Assembly (NCBI GenBank): GCA_958450325.1
Contig: OY288241.1
Location: forward strand, 41,168,278-41,232,277
Direction: 5' to 3'
DNA length: 64,000 nt
DNA from: Agrostemma githago
Lineage: Eukaryota > Streptophyta > Magnoliopsida > Caryophyllales > Caryophyllaceae
Both the position numbers and the translations under genes were made by a program. Below the pieces are notes generated by a model. It saw only the letters and a program-made list of their open reading frames with translations, did not search any database and had not been told where the DNA came from. Positions 23,887-35,273 of this stretch are shown here, one piece after another (position 1 is the stretch's first letter; every line of letters begins with the position of its first letter).

Positions 23887-25277
23887 TTACAATAAGATAC
23901 TCTCACCATCTACACCTCCATAGCCATCAAGAGCTCGGAGGATTAAGTCAGATGCCCTAGCAACATCTTCATTAATGCTCATGTGGCCGATCCTAGCCAT
24001 CAACAAGAATTTCCAAGTCGGAGTAAAGAAGCGATCATCTTCATTATGCTCGGAGTTCTTGTGATCTTCCGGGTCTTTCCAACCAACATTGCGACGACTC
24101 TAATGACCATCCGGTAGGTATAGTGGTCTAGAGTCATGCTCGGCGTTATGATTCGGGAGATCACACCCTCGGGGTGTTAATTCTTCTACGGGGTCAAGAG
24201 TAGCACTCTTTTCCACCGTCCCACTAGGATCCTCTTCATCAACCGTCTCACAAGACAAGGGACTCGAAATCAAGTGCGGTAAAGGAGGAGAAGACCTCAA
24301 GTTTTCTTCATTGGAGGCTTTAGGGGGGGCCTCATCGTCATTCTTACTAGAATTCTCACCATGAAGAAACTCAAGGCCTTTGATGGCGGCCTCAATTTCT
24401 TCGACGGTTTGGTCTAGCATAGCATCTCCAAATTCCCTAATCGGCTCCTCCAATTTCCATTCAAGGCAAGTTCTAAGGCGTCTATCTCTTCTTCCCAAGT
24501 ATTACCTTCCTTTTCACTCACCTTGTCAAGTTGGCCTAGAGGAGTCTTCTCTTCACTTGGCTTTGGATTGTCAAGATCCGGTTCATCACGAAGAAAATCA
24601 TACAAATCCAATTTGATAGCCAATACATTGGCTCCCCAAGAGTTACCTTGAGAATCATGTTCAGTTCCCTCCTCATTGTCGACCCTTAAAGCTTCAACTT
24701 CCTCCATTCTTCCTATATCTTCACCATCCAAGCAACACTCAACAATGATCTCTTGATTGACCCTCTCTTCTTCATTTATGGCTTCAAAATCGGGTTGATT
24801 TCCTCTAGGAGACAACCGACCTTCTTGCCCAAATGAACCTTCATCAACGAATTGTGGAGCTCGAGTGGCCAACATCGTGAAACGAGCCATGAGTGCATTG
24901 ATTCGAGCATCTTGCACCTCTATTTGGGCCTTGAACTCCTCTTTATCCCTTTGCATTTGAATCATCATCTCATGTTGACTCTTTTGCAATTGAACCATCA
25001 TCTCTTGTTGAGTCTTTTGCATTTGAATCATCATTTGACAAGTCTCAAAGTTGGGGATTTTTGGTTGTGGGTTGTGTGAGGGTATTTGGTAGTTGTTAGG
25101 ATGTTGAAATGGTCCTTGACAACTTTCATGGTAATCATATGGAGAGGGTTCATAAGATTGTTGATGAGATTGGTATGGTTGGTAAAGTTGTGGGTCTTGG
25201 CAATTAGCCCCATGATTGTCCCATGATGATTGATGGTAGCTTGGATGCCACATTGTCGTAACGTTGCCTTGATACAT
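23887..25277 (-). pseudogene. Unrecognised ORF of E1 (coiled-coil, acidic, C-terminal signature)
   Basis: I do not recognise this protein. It starts at an ATG at 25277, shortly after the primer site. In order it has a Tyr/Gln/Pro/His-rich N-terminus (about residues 1-85), a Met/Gln-rich helical region with three MIQMQ-type repeats that should form a coiled coil (85-150), and a long acidic part. A C-terminal segment contains GWKDPED and ends in LILRALDGYGG. A frameshift near 24450 and one stop at 24100 break it. The same four-part order and C-terminal pattern occur in element F (30067-31391). Position suggests it replaces gag; function is unknown. Confidence 0.65.
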
Positions 25278-25444
25278 TGGATGCACTAGAAGCACTAGAG
25301 CAAACGTTAGTAGCCTAGTGCTTTTGAGGCACTAGTATGAGAGAATAGCACACAAGAAGTAGAACGGAGATACACAAGGAGAAGAATACACAAAAATCAA
25401 GAACAAAGTCTAAGACTAAGCACACAAAAGTCTAAACTACGCCG

Positions 25445-25461
25445 TCCCCGGCAACGGCGCC
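25445..25461 (-). other. E1 primer binding site, Asp tRNA type
   Basis: Reads TGGCGCCGTTGCCGGGG on the minus strand, four bases from the 5' LTR. It is the standard Athila primer site and appears intact. Confidence 0.88.
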
Positions 25462-25465
25462 AATT

Positions 25466-27031
25466 TGACGGGAGGGATTTGCCGTGGATCCCGCCACCAA
25501 ATAATAACCAACTATTCCTAACTGGGTAGATAGGGCAAGTCGGGTCGATATCCTCAGGGACAGGGTGTCGGATTAAGGTGTGCTACGATTCTAGACTAGG
25601 CCCAAGACAGGCTAAACTTGGGTGATGGCTATTGACTATCCTAGGTCTATAACACGAAAAAGGAAGACAAAACAAGCAACTAATGACTAATGGAAGCAAA
25701 TAAATCAACAAGAAGGAAAACTAGGGCTAGGTCGGGTTTTTGGATGTCAAGGAGATAAAAAGAGGAAAAACGGGGTTACTAGCGTGCTTTCGTAGCCTAG
25801 GTTCCATCGGGCTCTCGCTACTTAAACGGCCTAGGGGTCATCCTCACCACGCTCTCGCTATTAATGAGGAACCAAACCAACCACCCAAACAAACACATAC
25901 AAGAGAAGAGGCAAGAAAAACAAGAATTGATTGTCTCAAGTCTCACAAGCATTTCATCGAGCATGTAGAGTGCAAGGCAATTAGTAATCAACAAAACTAA
26001 CATCTAGTACCACCCATCTCACCCTAATCATCCCTAATCACACCCAGTCCCCCTACTAACCCTAGGGGATAACTACTCACACATATCTAAACTAAAACAA
26101 GCACAAACAAGAGAAACAAACACAAGAACAATCACACACATAATGGGTACTAACAAGGATGAACAATGAACAAAACAATGAACAATAAACAAAGAATGAA
26201 ACTTTAATGATAAAAAAAGATTAAGAGAAGGGAAAAGAGAGATTATACCAAACAAGAGAAGATGAAAAGAAGAAATCTAGCATATATAGAAGAAAACCCA
26301 AATACATCAACCAAGGTTGTCAATCTTGGTGGAGATCTTCAAGAATTCCCAAAATACAAGAGTTAAACTAGGATTAAGGATTAACTAAGGACTAATCTAA
26401 ACTAATATAAGCTAATCTAACCTAAAGTAGTCTAGGGTTTAGTGGGTAATGTCTAACATAACATAAGATAGTGTATCAATACAAGAGGGGGGGGTATTTA
26501 TAGGGTTACAATGCAAAGGAGAAGTGACGCGGGGCTACAGGTGGCCAATCTTGGGCGAGAAGAGATGGTCTCGGTTGAGATGGGATCCATCTCGGTCGAG
26601 ATGAGATGATCTCGGTCGGGATCACTGGTCAGTGGCCTGTCTTCGCTTGTACTCTTCATCCCGGTCGAGATGGCCCTCATCCCGACTGGGATGGGTCTTG
26701 TAAGCTTCAAATAAGATCTCAAGGGTCCTTACTTGCTCTTCATAGGCTTCTCATCGATTCTCGATGCTCGGGATTGAGTCTAAGGGGCTCAGGAATGGTT
26801 CCCAAGGGCTCGGGATCGAGTCTAAGCTACCGAGTGATCGTTGCTTCTCTTCGTTGGCTCCAAATGTGTCGGAAACGAGTCGGAATCGTTCCACCTCTCC
26901 AAGATTAGTCTTGGGAACCTAAAACAAACTAGAAGAAGCATAAGTACCCTCGAAACCGCTCCAAAGAGCGATTTCACAAGAGAAACCGGGACCAAAACAC
27001 AAGGAATAAGCACTACAAAACACACTTATCA
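25466..27031 (-). mobile_element. E1 5' LTR
   Basis: Starts TGATAAGTGTG at 27031 (minus strand) and ends CCTCCCGTCA at 25466. It aligns along its whole length with 19224-20773. Confidence 0.9.
26494..26695 (-). promoter_or_regulatory. E1 5' LTR promoter: phased palindromes plus TATA box
   Basis: The palindrome cluster spans about 26551-26695 and the TATA box, CCTATAAATAC on the minus strand, lies at 26494-26504. It is the partner of the cluster in the 3' LTR. Individual arms have changed since insertion (for example TTCGGTTGAG and CTCGGTCGGG), giving a direct view of decay. Confidence 0.62.
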
Positions 27032-27967
27032 TAACCTAACTGGGTAGCTAGGGCAAGTCGGGTCGAGATCCTCAGGGACGGAAAATGAGTCGGACTAAGG
27101 TGTACTACGGTCTAGACTAGGTTCGAGAGAACTAACTAAGGTGACGGCTAAGGTCGACTAATAACTAAGCTAAACAAGCAACTAATTACATAAAGAAGCT
27201 TATAAATCAATAAGAAGAAACTAGGGCTAGGTCGGGTTCATGGATGTCAAGGAGATCGAAAGGAGGAAACGGGGGTTGCTAGCATGCTTTCGTACCCTAG
27301 GTTACGATCGGGCTCTCGCTACTTAAACAGCCTAGGGGTCATCCTCACCACGCTCTCGCTACTAATGAGGTAACCAAACCTACAAGAGAAGAGGCAAGAA
27401 AAACAAGGAATGATCATCTCAAGTCTCGCAAGCATTTCATCAAACATGTGGAGTGCAAGGTAAATAGGAAACAACAAAAACAACAACTAGTACCACCCAT
27501 CTCACCCTAATCATCCCTAACTACACCCAATCGCCCTACTAACCCTAGGGGAAAACTACTCACACATATCTAAACTAAAACTAACACAAACAAAAGAAAC
27601 AAACAGAAAAACAACCTCATTCATTATGAAGAACAAATAAGGATGAACAACAAACAATGAATAAAGATGCAAACTTGAATAAAAATAAAGATTAAGAGTA
27701 AAGGGATGAGAAAGATTATACCAAACTAAAGGATGAATGGAAAAGATGAACACTTGCATATATAGAGAAAACCCAAAGTAAATCCACCAAAGTTGTCAAT
27801 CTTGATAGAAATCTTCAAGAATCCCAATATTACAAGAGTAATCTAACTAGATTAAGGCTTAATGAAGAGTAATTAAAGAGGGATTAAGCTAATCTACACT
27901 AATCTATGCTAATCTAACCTAAAAGTAGTCTAGGGTTTCATAAGATGTTCTAAAAATACAAGAGGGG

Positions 27968-28190
27968 GTATATATAGGGTTACAAGAATAAGGGGAATGA
28001 AGTGACAAAGTGCAAGGAGAAACAGGGGCTCACGGTCATGATGAGGGGGCTCACGGCCATGAGGCACCCCCGTTATGGCCATGATGGTCATGGGTCACGG
28101 CCATGACGCCCTGCTGTAGCTCCCTTCCTCTCTCCTTTGCTTCCCAACTCACTACACGGCTATGTAGGTTTCTGACACGGCCATGTAGGC
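27968..28190 (-). promoter_or_regulatory. LTR E0 promoter: phased palindromes plus TATA box
   Basis: Units of the form TCACGGCCATGA start at about 28030, 28051, 28073 and 28094, with two weaker ones to 28190. The TATA box, CCTATATATAC on the minus strand, is at 27968-27977. The arms are TCA..TGA, unlike the neighbouring E1. Confidence 0.6.
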
Positions 28191-28474
28191 CCCTACTTGC
28201 TCCCCCTAGGCTTCTTATCGACTCTCGGTGCTCGGGAATGGGCTCCAAGGGACTCGGGACCGAGTCTAAGCCACCGAATCATCGTCGCTTCTCTTCATTG
28301 GCTCCAAATGTGTCGGAAACGAGTCGGAATCGTTCCATTTCTCCAAGATTGGTCTTAGGAACCTAAAACAAACTAGAAGAAGCGTAAGTAGCCTCAAAAA
28401 CCGCTCCGAAGAGCGATTCCACAAGAGAAACCGGGACCAAACACAAGAAATAAGCACTAAAAACCACACTTATC

Positions 28475-29229
28475 ACACTCCATCAAAATAAATCTCCTCT
28501 AAAACTTAAGGATCCTGGTAGTTTTTCTATTCCATGCAAAATAGGTACTCATGTTATAAATAATGCATTGTGTGATCTTGGGGCAAGTGTTAGTGTCATG
28601 CCCCACTCCATTTGTGAGAAGTTAGATATGGGAGGTTTGTAGTGTACTAGTATCACGCTTCTAGTCCGTAGACCTTTAGGTGTCTTAGAAGATGTCCCGG
28701 TTAAGGGTGGGAAGTTCTTATTTCCTGTCAACTTTGTTGTCTTGGACATTACTGAGGATACACATATCCCTATTATACTTGGTCGTCCATTCCTTCACAC
28801 CGCAGGCGCTATTATTGATGTCAAAAACGGTAGTTTGACACTTGAGGTAGAGGAAGATAGAGTTACATTTAATCTTAATAAAGCTTTAAAAGCCCCTATA
28901 ACTGATGAGTCATGTTACTATTTAGACACTTTTGATTCAGTGGATGACACTGTTGATTCTACCTTACTCGGATCCTTAACAAAGGATCCCTCGGAGTTAC
29001 TAATGTGTGAATCAAGTTATATAGGTGATGGAGGAATTTGGAAAGCTGAAGTAGATGAACTGGAAGCACTTTTATATGCAAGAGAGCCGATAGAAGCCGA
29101 GACGGTCGAAACCGTCAACCTTGATATGTCTTATTCGGTTGAGGTACAAAATCCTAAACTTAAACCGTTACCCACGAATCTCAGGTATGCTTTTCTCGAT
29201 GAGGGTGAGCTAAACCCGGTTATAGTAAG
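28475..29229 (+). pseudogene. pro: Element C protease region (pseudogene, 3' truncated)
   Basis: Continuation of the gag-protease frame of element C after solo LTR E0. It contains the retropepsin-type active site as ALCDLGASVS (Athila elements commonly have DLG) and, downstream, IPIILGRPFL, the usual second hallmark. One in-frame stop follows the EKLDMGGL segment near 28640. The rest is open (28742 onward) through a variable acidic linker until about 29229, where the sequence switches abruptly into element F. RT, RNase H and integrase of C are missing. Confidence 0.85.
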
Positions 29230-29529
29230 TAAGGGGAAAACAAGCAATAAAAAATGGAAAAGAAAGGATAGTTGCCATACCGACCGGTTAGCAACTCACT
29301 CGCTCCATCGTCTCAATGATCAATATAGGCACTTGCTTGTTGTCGTCATTGTCATCCTTCTTCAAGCTTGAGAAAACCGCATGGCTGAGGTAGTGGGTTT
29401 ATAATGGTGTGAGGGGGTGGAAATTGGTGTGTATACCGGTCTAAAGTAGATAGAAGATGAAGTGAGGATATGAAAATGAAGTATGTGGGTGGTATGATAT
29501 GAGCAAGGAAGGTAGGGAGGTTGGGTGGG

Positions 29530-29760
29530 GGTATATAATGGTTGGGTGGGCTTGAATGTCAAAGAAGAGGCACCAAAAAGGAGTAGGGGACCATCCCGGT
29601 CGGGATGGATGATCCCGGTCGGGATGACACACCCGTCCCGATCGGGAAGCTCCCATCCCGGTCGGGATGGCACTCTAGTGGACTCGATTTTTGGCACCCT
29701 CATCCCGATCGGGACGGCCCCATCCCGGTCGGGACGACACACCCTTCCCGGTCGGGAAGG
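29530..29760 (-). promoter_or_regulatory. F internal promoter-like module
   Basis: CCCGGTCGGG-type units begin (plus-strand numbering) at 29595, 29614, 29637, 29657, 29704, 29724 and 29747. On the minus strand they are followed by TTTTTGGTGCCTCTTCTT and then a TATA box, CCATTATATACCCCC, at 29530-29541. The layout equals that of the LTR promoters and of E1 at 23279-23540. Confidence 0.52.
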
Positions 29761-30066
29761 GTCTTCATGACTCCCAGGACCCCAAAAACCGACTTCCTTA
29801 CTCACGATCCAAGCTCTATCACTAACCACTCCTTTCTAGGAGTCACTTTCACTTCACCTATCACAATAAACTCAAACAAAACATCAAATTATCTCCCTCA
29901 CAACGCTCATCAGCAATCCAATATTACAAGAATATCACAAAATTAACAAAATCAAGAGATAAAACACACAAATACAAGCACAAGTACTCTAAAGAAGAGG
30001 AAGGGGGAATATACAACATGACGGTTCTTTAGGAACTCCGTCAAACCTAGGATGGTGGACTCTTCT

Positions 30067-31391
30067 TCAACCGTAGCCCTCAAGAGCGTGGAGGAGCAAG
30101 TCGAACGCGCTACCGACATCATAATGAAGGCCCAAGAAGCGCTCGAGCCTAGCCAACCTCCACGGCCTCCAAGGTGGAGGCAAGAAGTAGGAATCCCAAG
30201 ACCCAAAGTCATCTTTCGAGTCGTCTCCGGGGTCTATCCATCCTACGAGCTTAACCGACCTCTTCCTCCCTAGGCACCGTCTCCAATCACAAGCAAGCTT
30301 CATTTCCAAGAAACGAGGCACAAAAAGCGGTTTTGGCCCCATTTCCTTGTTGCACACCCCCACACTTTCCTCAAGTTGTGGTTCCCCATCTTCATCACTA
30401 GGCCCCACATCATCTTGGAGAAGAGGATCGAAACTTCTACCGGCGGTTTCAATCTCTTCCAAGTCATTGCTTGGTTCACTAGCTAGGGGCTCTTGATGCT
30501 TATCCACATTCTCGGACATGGGCAACTTGGGCTCATCAATTTCACCCAACAACTTCACAAATTCTACCAACCCATCCAACTCACTAACTTCCTCCAATTC
30601 CTCACCAATGTTGTCTCCACCAAGGGTCATATCCTCATTCGTCACTTTTTGGGTAGACGATTGAGGTTCTTCAAAGCAAATCTCTCCTCCAAAGGTAACT
30701 ACATCGGCGGCTTCATGGTTAGGTGGCTCCTCTTTCTCAAGTGGCCACCCTTCATCTAATTGTGATGTTCGGGATAAAAACATTAGGGTTTGAACCGATA
30801 TTGCATTTAATCGAGCATCCCTCGCCTCGTTTTCCCTTCGAAATTGGGCCATGAGTTCATCTTGCTTCTTTTTCATTTGAATGGCCATTTCTTGTGTGCT
30901 CCTTTGCAATTGAAGAATCGAATGAAACAACTCCAATTTTGACGATTGGTGGTCATTGAGGTCTGTAAAGCTCCTTGATAATCTTGACGATGCCCAAGGG
31001 GTGGGGCATCATATTGTTGGTAGCAAGGTTGGGGTGATTGGTAGTATTGTGGGTCATGGGGTTCATATTGTGGTTGGGGTGGAGGGTAATATGGTGGGTT
31101 TTTGGGGTATTGGCTTCCATAAGGTGAATCTTGATTGAACATGGTGGGTTCACATTGATAACTCGAGTAATAGTCACCATGATCGTAGGATTGGTAATCG
31201 TTCACTTGTTGGTAGCCGTTTTCATAACCTTGAAGTTCATACCCGTCTTGATTACCCCAAGAAGCTTGATAGTGATTAGGAGTCATCATGTCATAGCTTT
31301 GGTTCATGGAAGGAGAGGGGTAGCTCATATCGGCTCCCGAGCATGTGGATTTTAGATCAAACCCCATGCTTGCTCGAAAATCGTAGTCCAT
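30067..31391 (-). pseudogene. Unrecognised ORF of F, counterpart of the E1 ORF
   Basis: Not recognised. From the N-terminus it has a Tyr/Gln/Pro-rich low-complexity region (31391-30960, many YQ, YY and PPYY runs), then a coiled-coil-like stretch with LQLQRSTQEMAIQMKKKQ, a long acidic region, and a C-terminus with GWIDPGDD ending in LLHALEGYG. The E1 ORF has the same order and matches the last about 55 residues at W, DP, F, W, AR, DV, A-DL and GYG. A frame change near 30936 separates the N-terminal part from the rest. It lies directly downstream of the primer site, where gag would normally be. Confidence 0.65.
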
Positions 31392-31651
31392 ACCCGGTTG
31401 GAAACCTCTCACCCTAGCAACCGTCCGTTTAAGTGGCTCTAAGTTGCAAGAAGAAGATAGTCACCACCTCTAAGCACAAACTGTAGACTAGGAACAAACG
31501 TGAGAAGTCTAGTGCTTTTTGGGCACTAGACAAGAGAGAAATAAACCACACACACACACACAAGAAGCAAGGTAACAAAAAGAAAAAGGAAAAACACAAA
31601 CACAAAGACAAAGTCAAGTAACTAGGAAAACAAAGTCTAAACTAGCACCGT

Positions 31652-31668
31652 CCCCGGCAACGGCGCTA
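31652..31668 (-). other. F primer binding site, Asp tRNA type
   Basis: On the minus strand it reads TAGCGCCGTTGCCGGGG, one change from the E1 site. It lies two bases from the LTR end at 31671. Confidence 0.82.
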
Positions 31669-31670
31669 AT

Positions 31671-33327
31671 TGATGGAGGGATTTGTCGTGGATCCCGCCG
31701 ATCAAATAAATAACCAACCGATCCTAGTGGGTAGCTAGGGCAAGTCGGGTCGAATCCACGGGGACGGTAAGAGGCGTCTAGACTAAGGTCGCCCAAATAC
31801 GAGACTAAGTCAACGAGCTAAACTAAACAAGAATGATTAAAAGGGGAGAAAGCTAGACTAGGCTACGGCTAAGGAGAAAACTAACAAAGGAAACGGGCTA
31901 GGATTAGGTCGGGTCAAAGGGGTAACGGAATGGTCGAGGAAGAGCTAGAGTGAAGGAGGTAGTAGGATAATCTAGGTATAGTCCGGGCTCTCGCAACTTA
32001 GACTCACCTAGAGGTTCCACCTAAAACCCACCTTGGCGACACAAACGACAAACGGGGTTACTAGCGTGATATCGGGGCCTAGGTCGCATCCGGGCTCTCG
32101 CAACTTAGACCGACCTAGGGGTCGTCCTCACCGGGCTCTCGCAACTTAGTGAGGGAACCAAACCCACGAGCAAACTATTACCCACAAGAGAAAGGCAAGA
32201 AAAACAAGCATATGCATACAAGTCATTCAAGCATTTCAACAAACATGTACCATGCATCAAACCAAGAGGAAACCCAAATCTTCCACCAACATCTCCAACA
32301 ATCCCTTAATCATCCGATTAACACCCAAATCACCTTACTAACCCTAGCATGATACTACTCTAACATGATTAAAGGAAAACTAATACTAACAAGATGAATC
32401 AACTTAGCAATCAAAACAAACATGAAGAAACTAACAAGAACTATGAACTATGAACAATACATTCAACAAAGAATCAAACTTTAATGAAAGAACAAGGATT
32501 AAGAGAAAGGAAAAGAAGATTATACCATACTAGAAGATGAAAAGAAGAAGGAAACTTGCATAAATGGAAGAACCCAAAACAAACATCCAAGGTTGTCAAG
32601 CTTGAATGGAGATCTTGAAGAATTCCCAAATTACAAGCATTAATCTATGATTAACGATAATCTAAAGACTAATCTACACTAATCTAATCTAATCTAACCT
32701 AAAATAGTCTAGGGTTTAGTGGGAAGTGAAGATAATAAGCTTACATTACAAGAGGAAGGGTATATATAGGGTTACAATGAGTAGGGAGATGAAACAATGC
32801 TTCACGGGCTGTAACTGGGCCATCCCGTCCGGGATGAGTTGGTCCCGGTCAGGATGAGGTGATCCCGGTCAGGAAGGACCGGTCCCGGTCGGGAAGGACC
32901 CCTTCCCGTTCGGGAAGGACTCAAAACAGGAGCTTCTCAATTGTGCACCTCATCCCGGACGGGTTGAGGTCATACCCGTCGGGGATGAGTCTTGTAGGCC
33001 TCCAATATGATCCTTTTGGTCCCTCCTTGCCTCTCATGGGTTTCTCATCGATTCTCGGGACTCGGGATCGGGTCTCGGAGGCTCGGGATTGGGTCCCAAA
33101 GTCTCGGGGTCGAATCCGAGGCATCGAGTGATCGTTCCTTCACTTCGTTGGCTCCGAAAAGTGTATGTATTGAGTCAGAATCGCTCCAACTCTTCACGAA
33201 TGGTCTCGGGAACCTGAAACAAACTAGAGGAAGCATATGTAGCCCATAAATCGCTCCCAAGGAGCGATTCCACAAGGAAAATGGGACCAAAACACTACGA
33301 AATAGGCACTACAAACTACACTTATCA
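31671..33327 (-). mobile_element. F 5' LTR
   Basis: Starts TGATAAGTGTAG at 33327 and ends in CCCTCCATCA at 31671 (minus strand). It shares the Athila landmarks, including the GGTCCCAT and CGATTTATGGGC blocks, but is clearly diverged from E1. It directly abuts LARD LTR sequence at 33328. Confidence 0.85.
32758..32990 (-). promoter_or_regulatory. LTR F promoter: phased palindromes plus TATA box
   Basis: Units on CCCGGTCGGG begin at 32824, 32844, 32864, 32884 and 32905, then a decayed pair near 32954-32985. TATA box CCTATATATACCC (minus strand) lies at 32758-32770. The period is 20-21 bp. Confidence 0.62.
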
Positions 33328-33630
33328 TATGCTCCACTTCAGATTTGAGATAAAAGAAACAGAAACGATGAGATCTGAATAAGGAATGTTGGAAAAGAAG
33401 ATGGAGAAGCGGGGAACCGCAAAAACAGAGTTTATGAGACGAACAAAACGCAGCAACACAAACGATGACGACACAGACAAAAGCCTCGAAGAGGGGACGA
33501 GAAATAAGAAGAGCGAGGGAGATGAACAAGATAGAAATAGAGCATCAATTGAATCGCAACAGGTAATGAAAAGAAGATAAAAAGAACGGCAGCAGGTACA
33601 TCGAAACCAAACAGCAATGACAGTAATCGA

Positions 33631-33661
<31 letters not shown>

Positions 33662-35273
33662 AAAAGAAGAAGAGACAACAGCAAGAGTACGAAAAGAATA
33701 GCACTAACAACGAAACGATCAACAACATCAATCGACACCTAGCAGCGAATCAAAAACAGGACACCAAAAACACCCACAACAACATTAACCGCAACAGAAA
33801 GAATGAGAAGGGTGAGCAGCGACAGATCACGCAAGGAAGGAGAAAAAGGAGAAGAAAAATGAGCAGCGGCAACTGTAATAGAACAGCAGCAGGACGACAA
33901 AGACAGTAGCATCAGCATAATGCACAGAAAACCGAAACAGAACAAGGAAAGAATAAAGAAAATAGTAGCAGCAGCACGCAGACACGGCATCAAAACGTGA
34001 CAGCAGCAGGTCGAGAAACAAAGGATAGCAACCAAGCCGAAGAAGAAGAAGAAGAAGAAGAAGAAGGAGAAAGGAAAATGAAGAAAGAAAGGAACAGAAG
34101 TAGAAGAAACGGATAGCAGCAGATGCGTAACAGCAACACGGAATGCAACAAACACGTACAACCGCAGACCGCAGAAGCAACAACGAAAAGAGGCAGAAAA
34201 GGAAGACAAAGAACAGGATAACAACGTGATAACAACGCCAACAACAAGGACGCACCAGCAGTAACGATACACAGAGGAACGAGGGAAAGGAACCGAAATT
34301 ACCTCACGATACCAGGCAGAAATGAACGAATCAACAGGAGCAGATGGAAAACGAAAATTGACAGCTGAAAGATACAGATGGCTGAACGAAGAAGAATAAA
34401 GAAGGTGGGGGAACGGCTGACAGAAAGAGGATCGAGACAGGTAGATAGGCAGATGAAGAAGATGGGTGAACAAGACAAGGGGATACGGAGGAATTTTAAT
34501 GCTAAAAGAAGAAGGGAAAACAAGGTGATAAAAGGGGAAGAGCAGGCGGTGAAAAAAGAAAAGAGAAGGGGGAAGAATGTACGTTAAACAGAGGGATGAG
34601 TCACAAAAAGAAATGAAGAGGCAATGAGTCATCACTCATTAGTTCAAGGAACCGACAAAGAAGGGAAAGGGAAAAGAATCATGCATAACTAAATGATTTG
34701 GGTTAGAAATAAGAATTAAACGAATTCCGTAACAAGAGTTCACTGACCCATGAATCGGATTAAAATGAGTTAATAAAATTAATAAATAATCGGGCCGACA
34801 AATTAAATGAGTAAATAAAGTACTCGAGACGAAAACGAAGTTGATAGAAACAAATAATTAGAAGATGAAAAAGTATTTTTCGATAAATAATAAATCTTCT
34901 TTAGAGTGAATTAAATTGATTTCTCGAGGAAAGGAAATAAATGTTTTTGACGAAACATAAAATAAATGAGCTCCGAGCCGAAAAATAGTAAATTTGAGCT
35001 TAAATATAAGTAAAAAGAATTTAGAATTTAAATCGTCAAAATAGACTTTCTATAAAAATCAAATTAAATGTATAAAATGAATCGAAACAGAAATAAAAAT
35101 ATGTTTTAAATATAAGAAGAGTTTTTGAGACAAGTGAAATTTTTAGGAGTTTCAAACGATTAAATGCTAAATTCGATTTATAATAATTTTAAGAATTAGG
35201 AGTTAAATCGAAAAAAAAAAAATATGATCATTATTTTAATTAAATTTAATTTTATAAAATCAGGGGTGCTACA
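33328..35273 (-). mobile_element. G: reversed LARD-type LTR fragment
   Basis: Read on the minus strand it begins TGTAGCACCCCTGATTTTA at 35273 and follows the LTR at 2932 through the TTC/TGC-rich zone. It stops at 33328, at the point matching about 4808 in the first copy. Element F is inserted at this point and the rest of the LTR is gone. Purine-rich GAA runs (33630-33665, 34035-34070) and the long minus-strand Phe/Ser/Leu-rich frames (33739-34635) are the low-complexity zone of the LTR, not genes. Confidence 0.85.

Larger units (their letters stand above)
19224..27031 (-). mobile_element. Element E1: complete non-autonomous Athila element
   Basis: A whole 7.8-kb element on the minus strand, flanked by perfect TAACC copies (19219-19223 and 27032-27036). 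It has two LTRs, an Asp-type primer site and a polypurine tract. The interior has no protease, RT, RNase H or integrase; it encodes only one unrecognised ORF near the 5' end and about 3 kb of non-coding sequence. The two LTRs differ at roughly a dozen sites in their first 200 aligned bases (counted by eye), so the insertion is not recent. It must rely on an autonomous Athila element. Confidence 0.9.
19170..28474 (-). mobile_element. Solo LTR E0 (Athila type), split by element E1
   Basis: The outer edges carry perfect target copies CACTC (19165-19169 and 28475-28479). Read on the minus strand it starts TGATAAGTG at 28474 and ends in CCGTCA at 19170. Only 19170-19223 and 27037-28474 belong to it, about 1.5 kb in total. 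The rest is element E1, inserted with its own TAACC target copies. It interrupts the gag-protease gene of element C at the codon level. Confidence 0.88.
29230..33327 (-). mobile_element. Element F: 3'-truncated non-autonomous Athila element
   Basis: A relative of E1 on the minus strand. It has a 5' LTR (31671-33327), an Asp primer site (31652-31668), one ORF and a non-coding interior with an internal promoter-like module. Its 3' part is lost: at about 29230 homology to E1 stops and the sequence becomes the protease gene of element C. On the right it abuts a LARD LTR (G), into which it was inserted. Confidence 0.82.

Noticed and set aside
33739..34635. 298-codon minus-strand open frame
   Set aside because: Same LTR low-complexity zone in reverse; protein sequence does not match that of the other copy.
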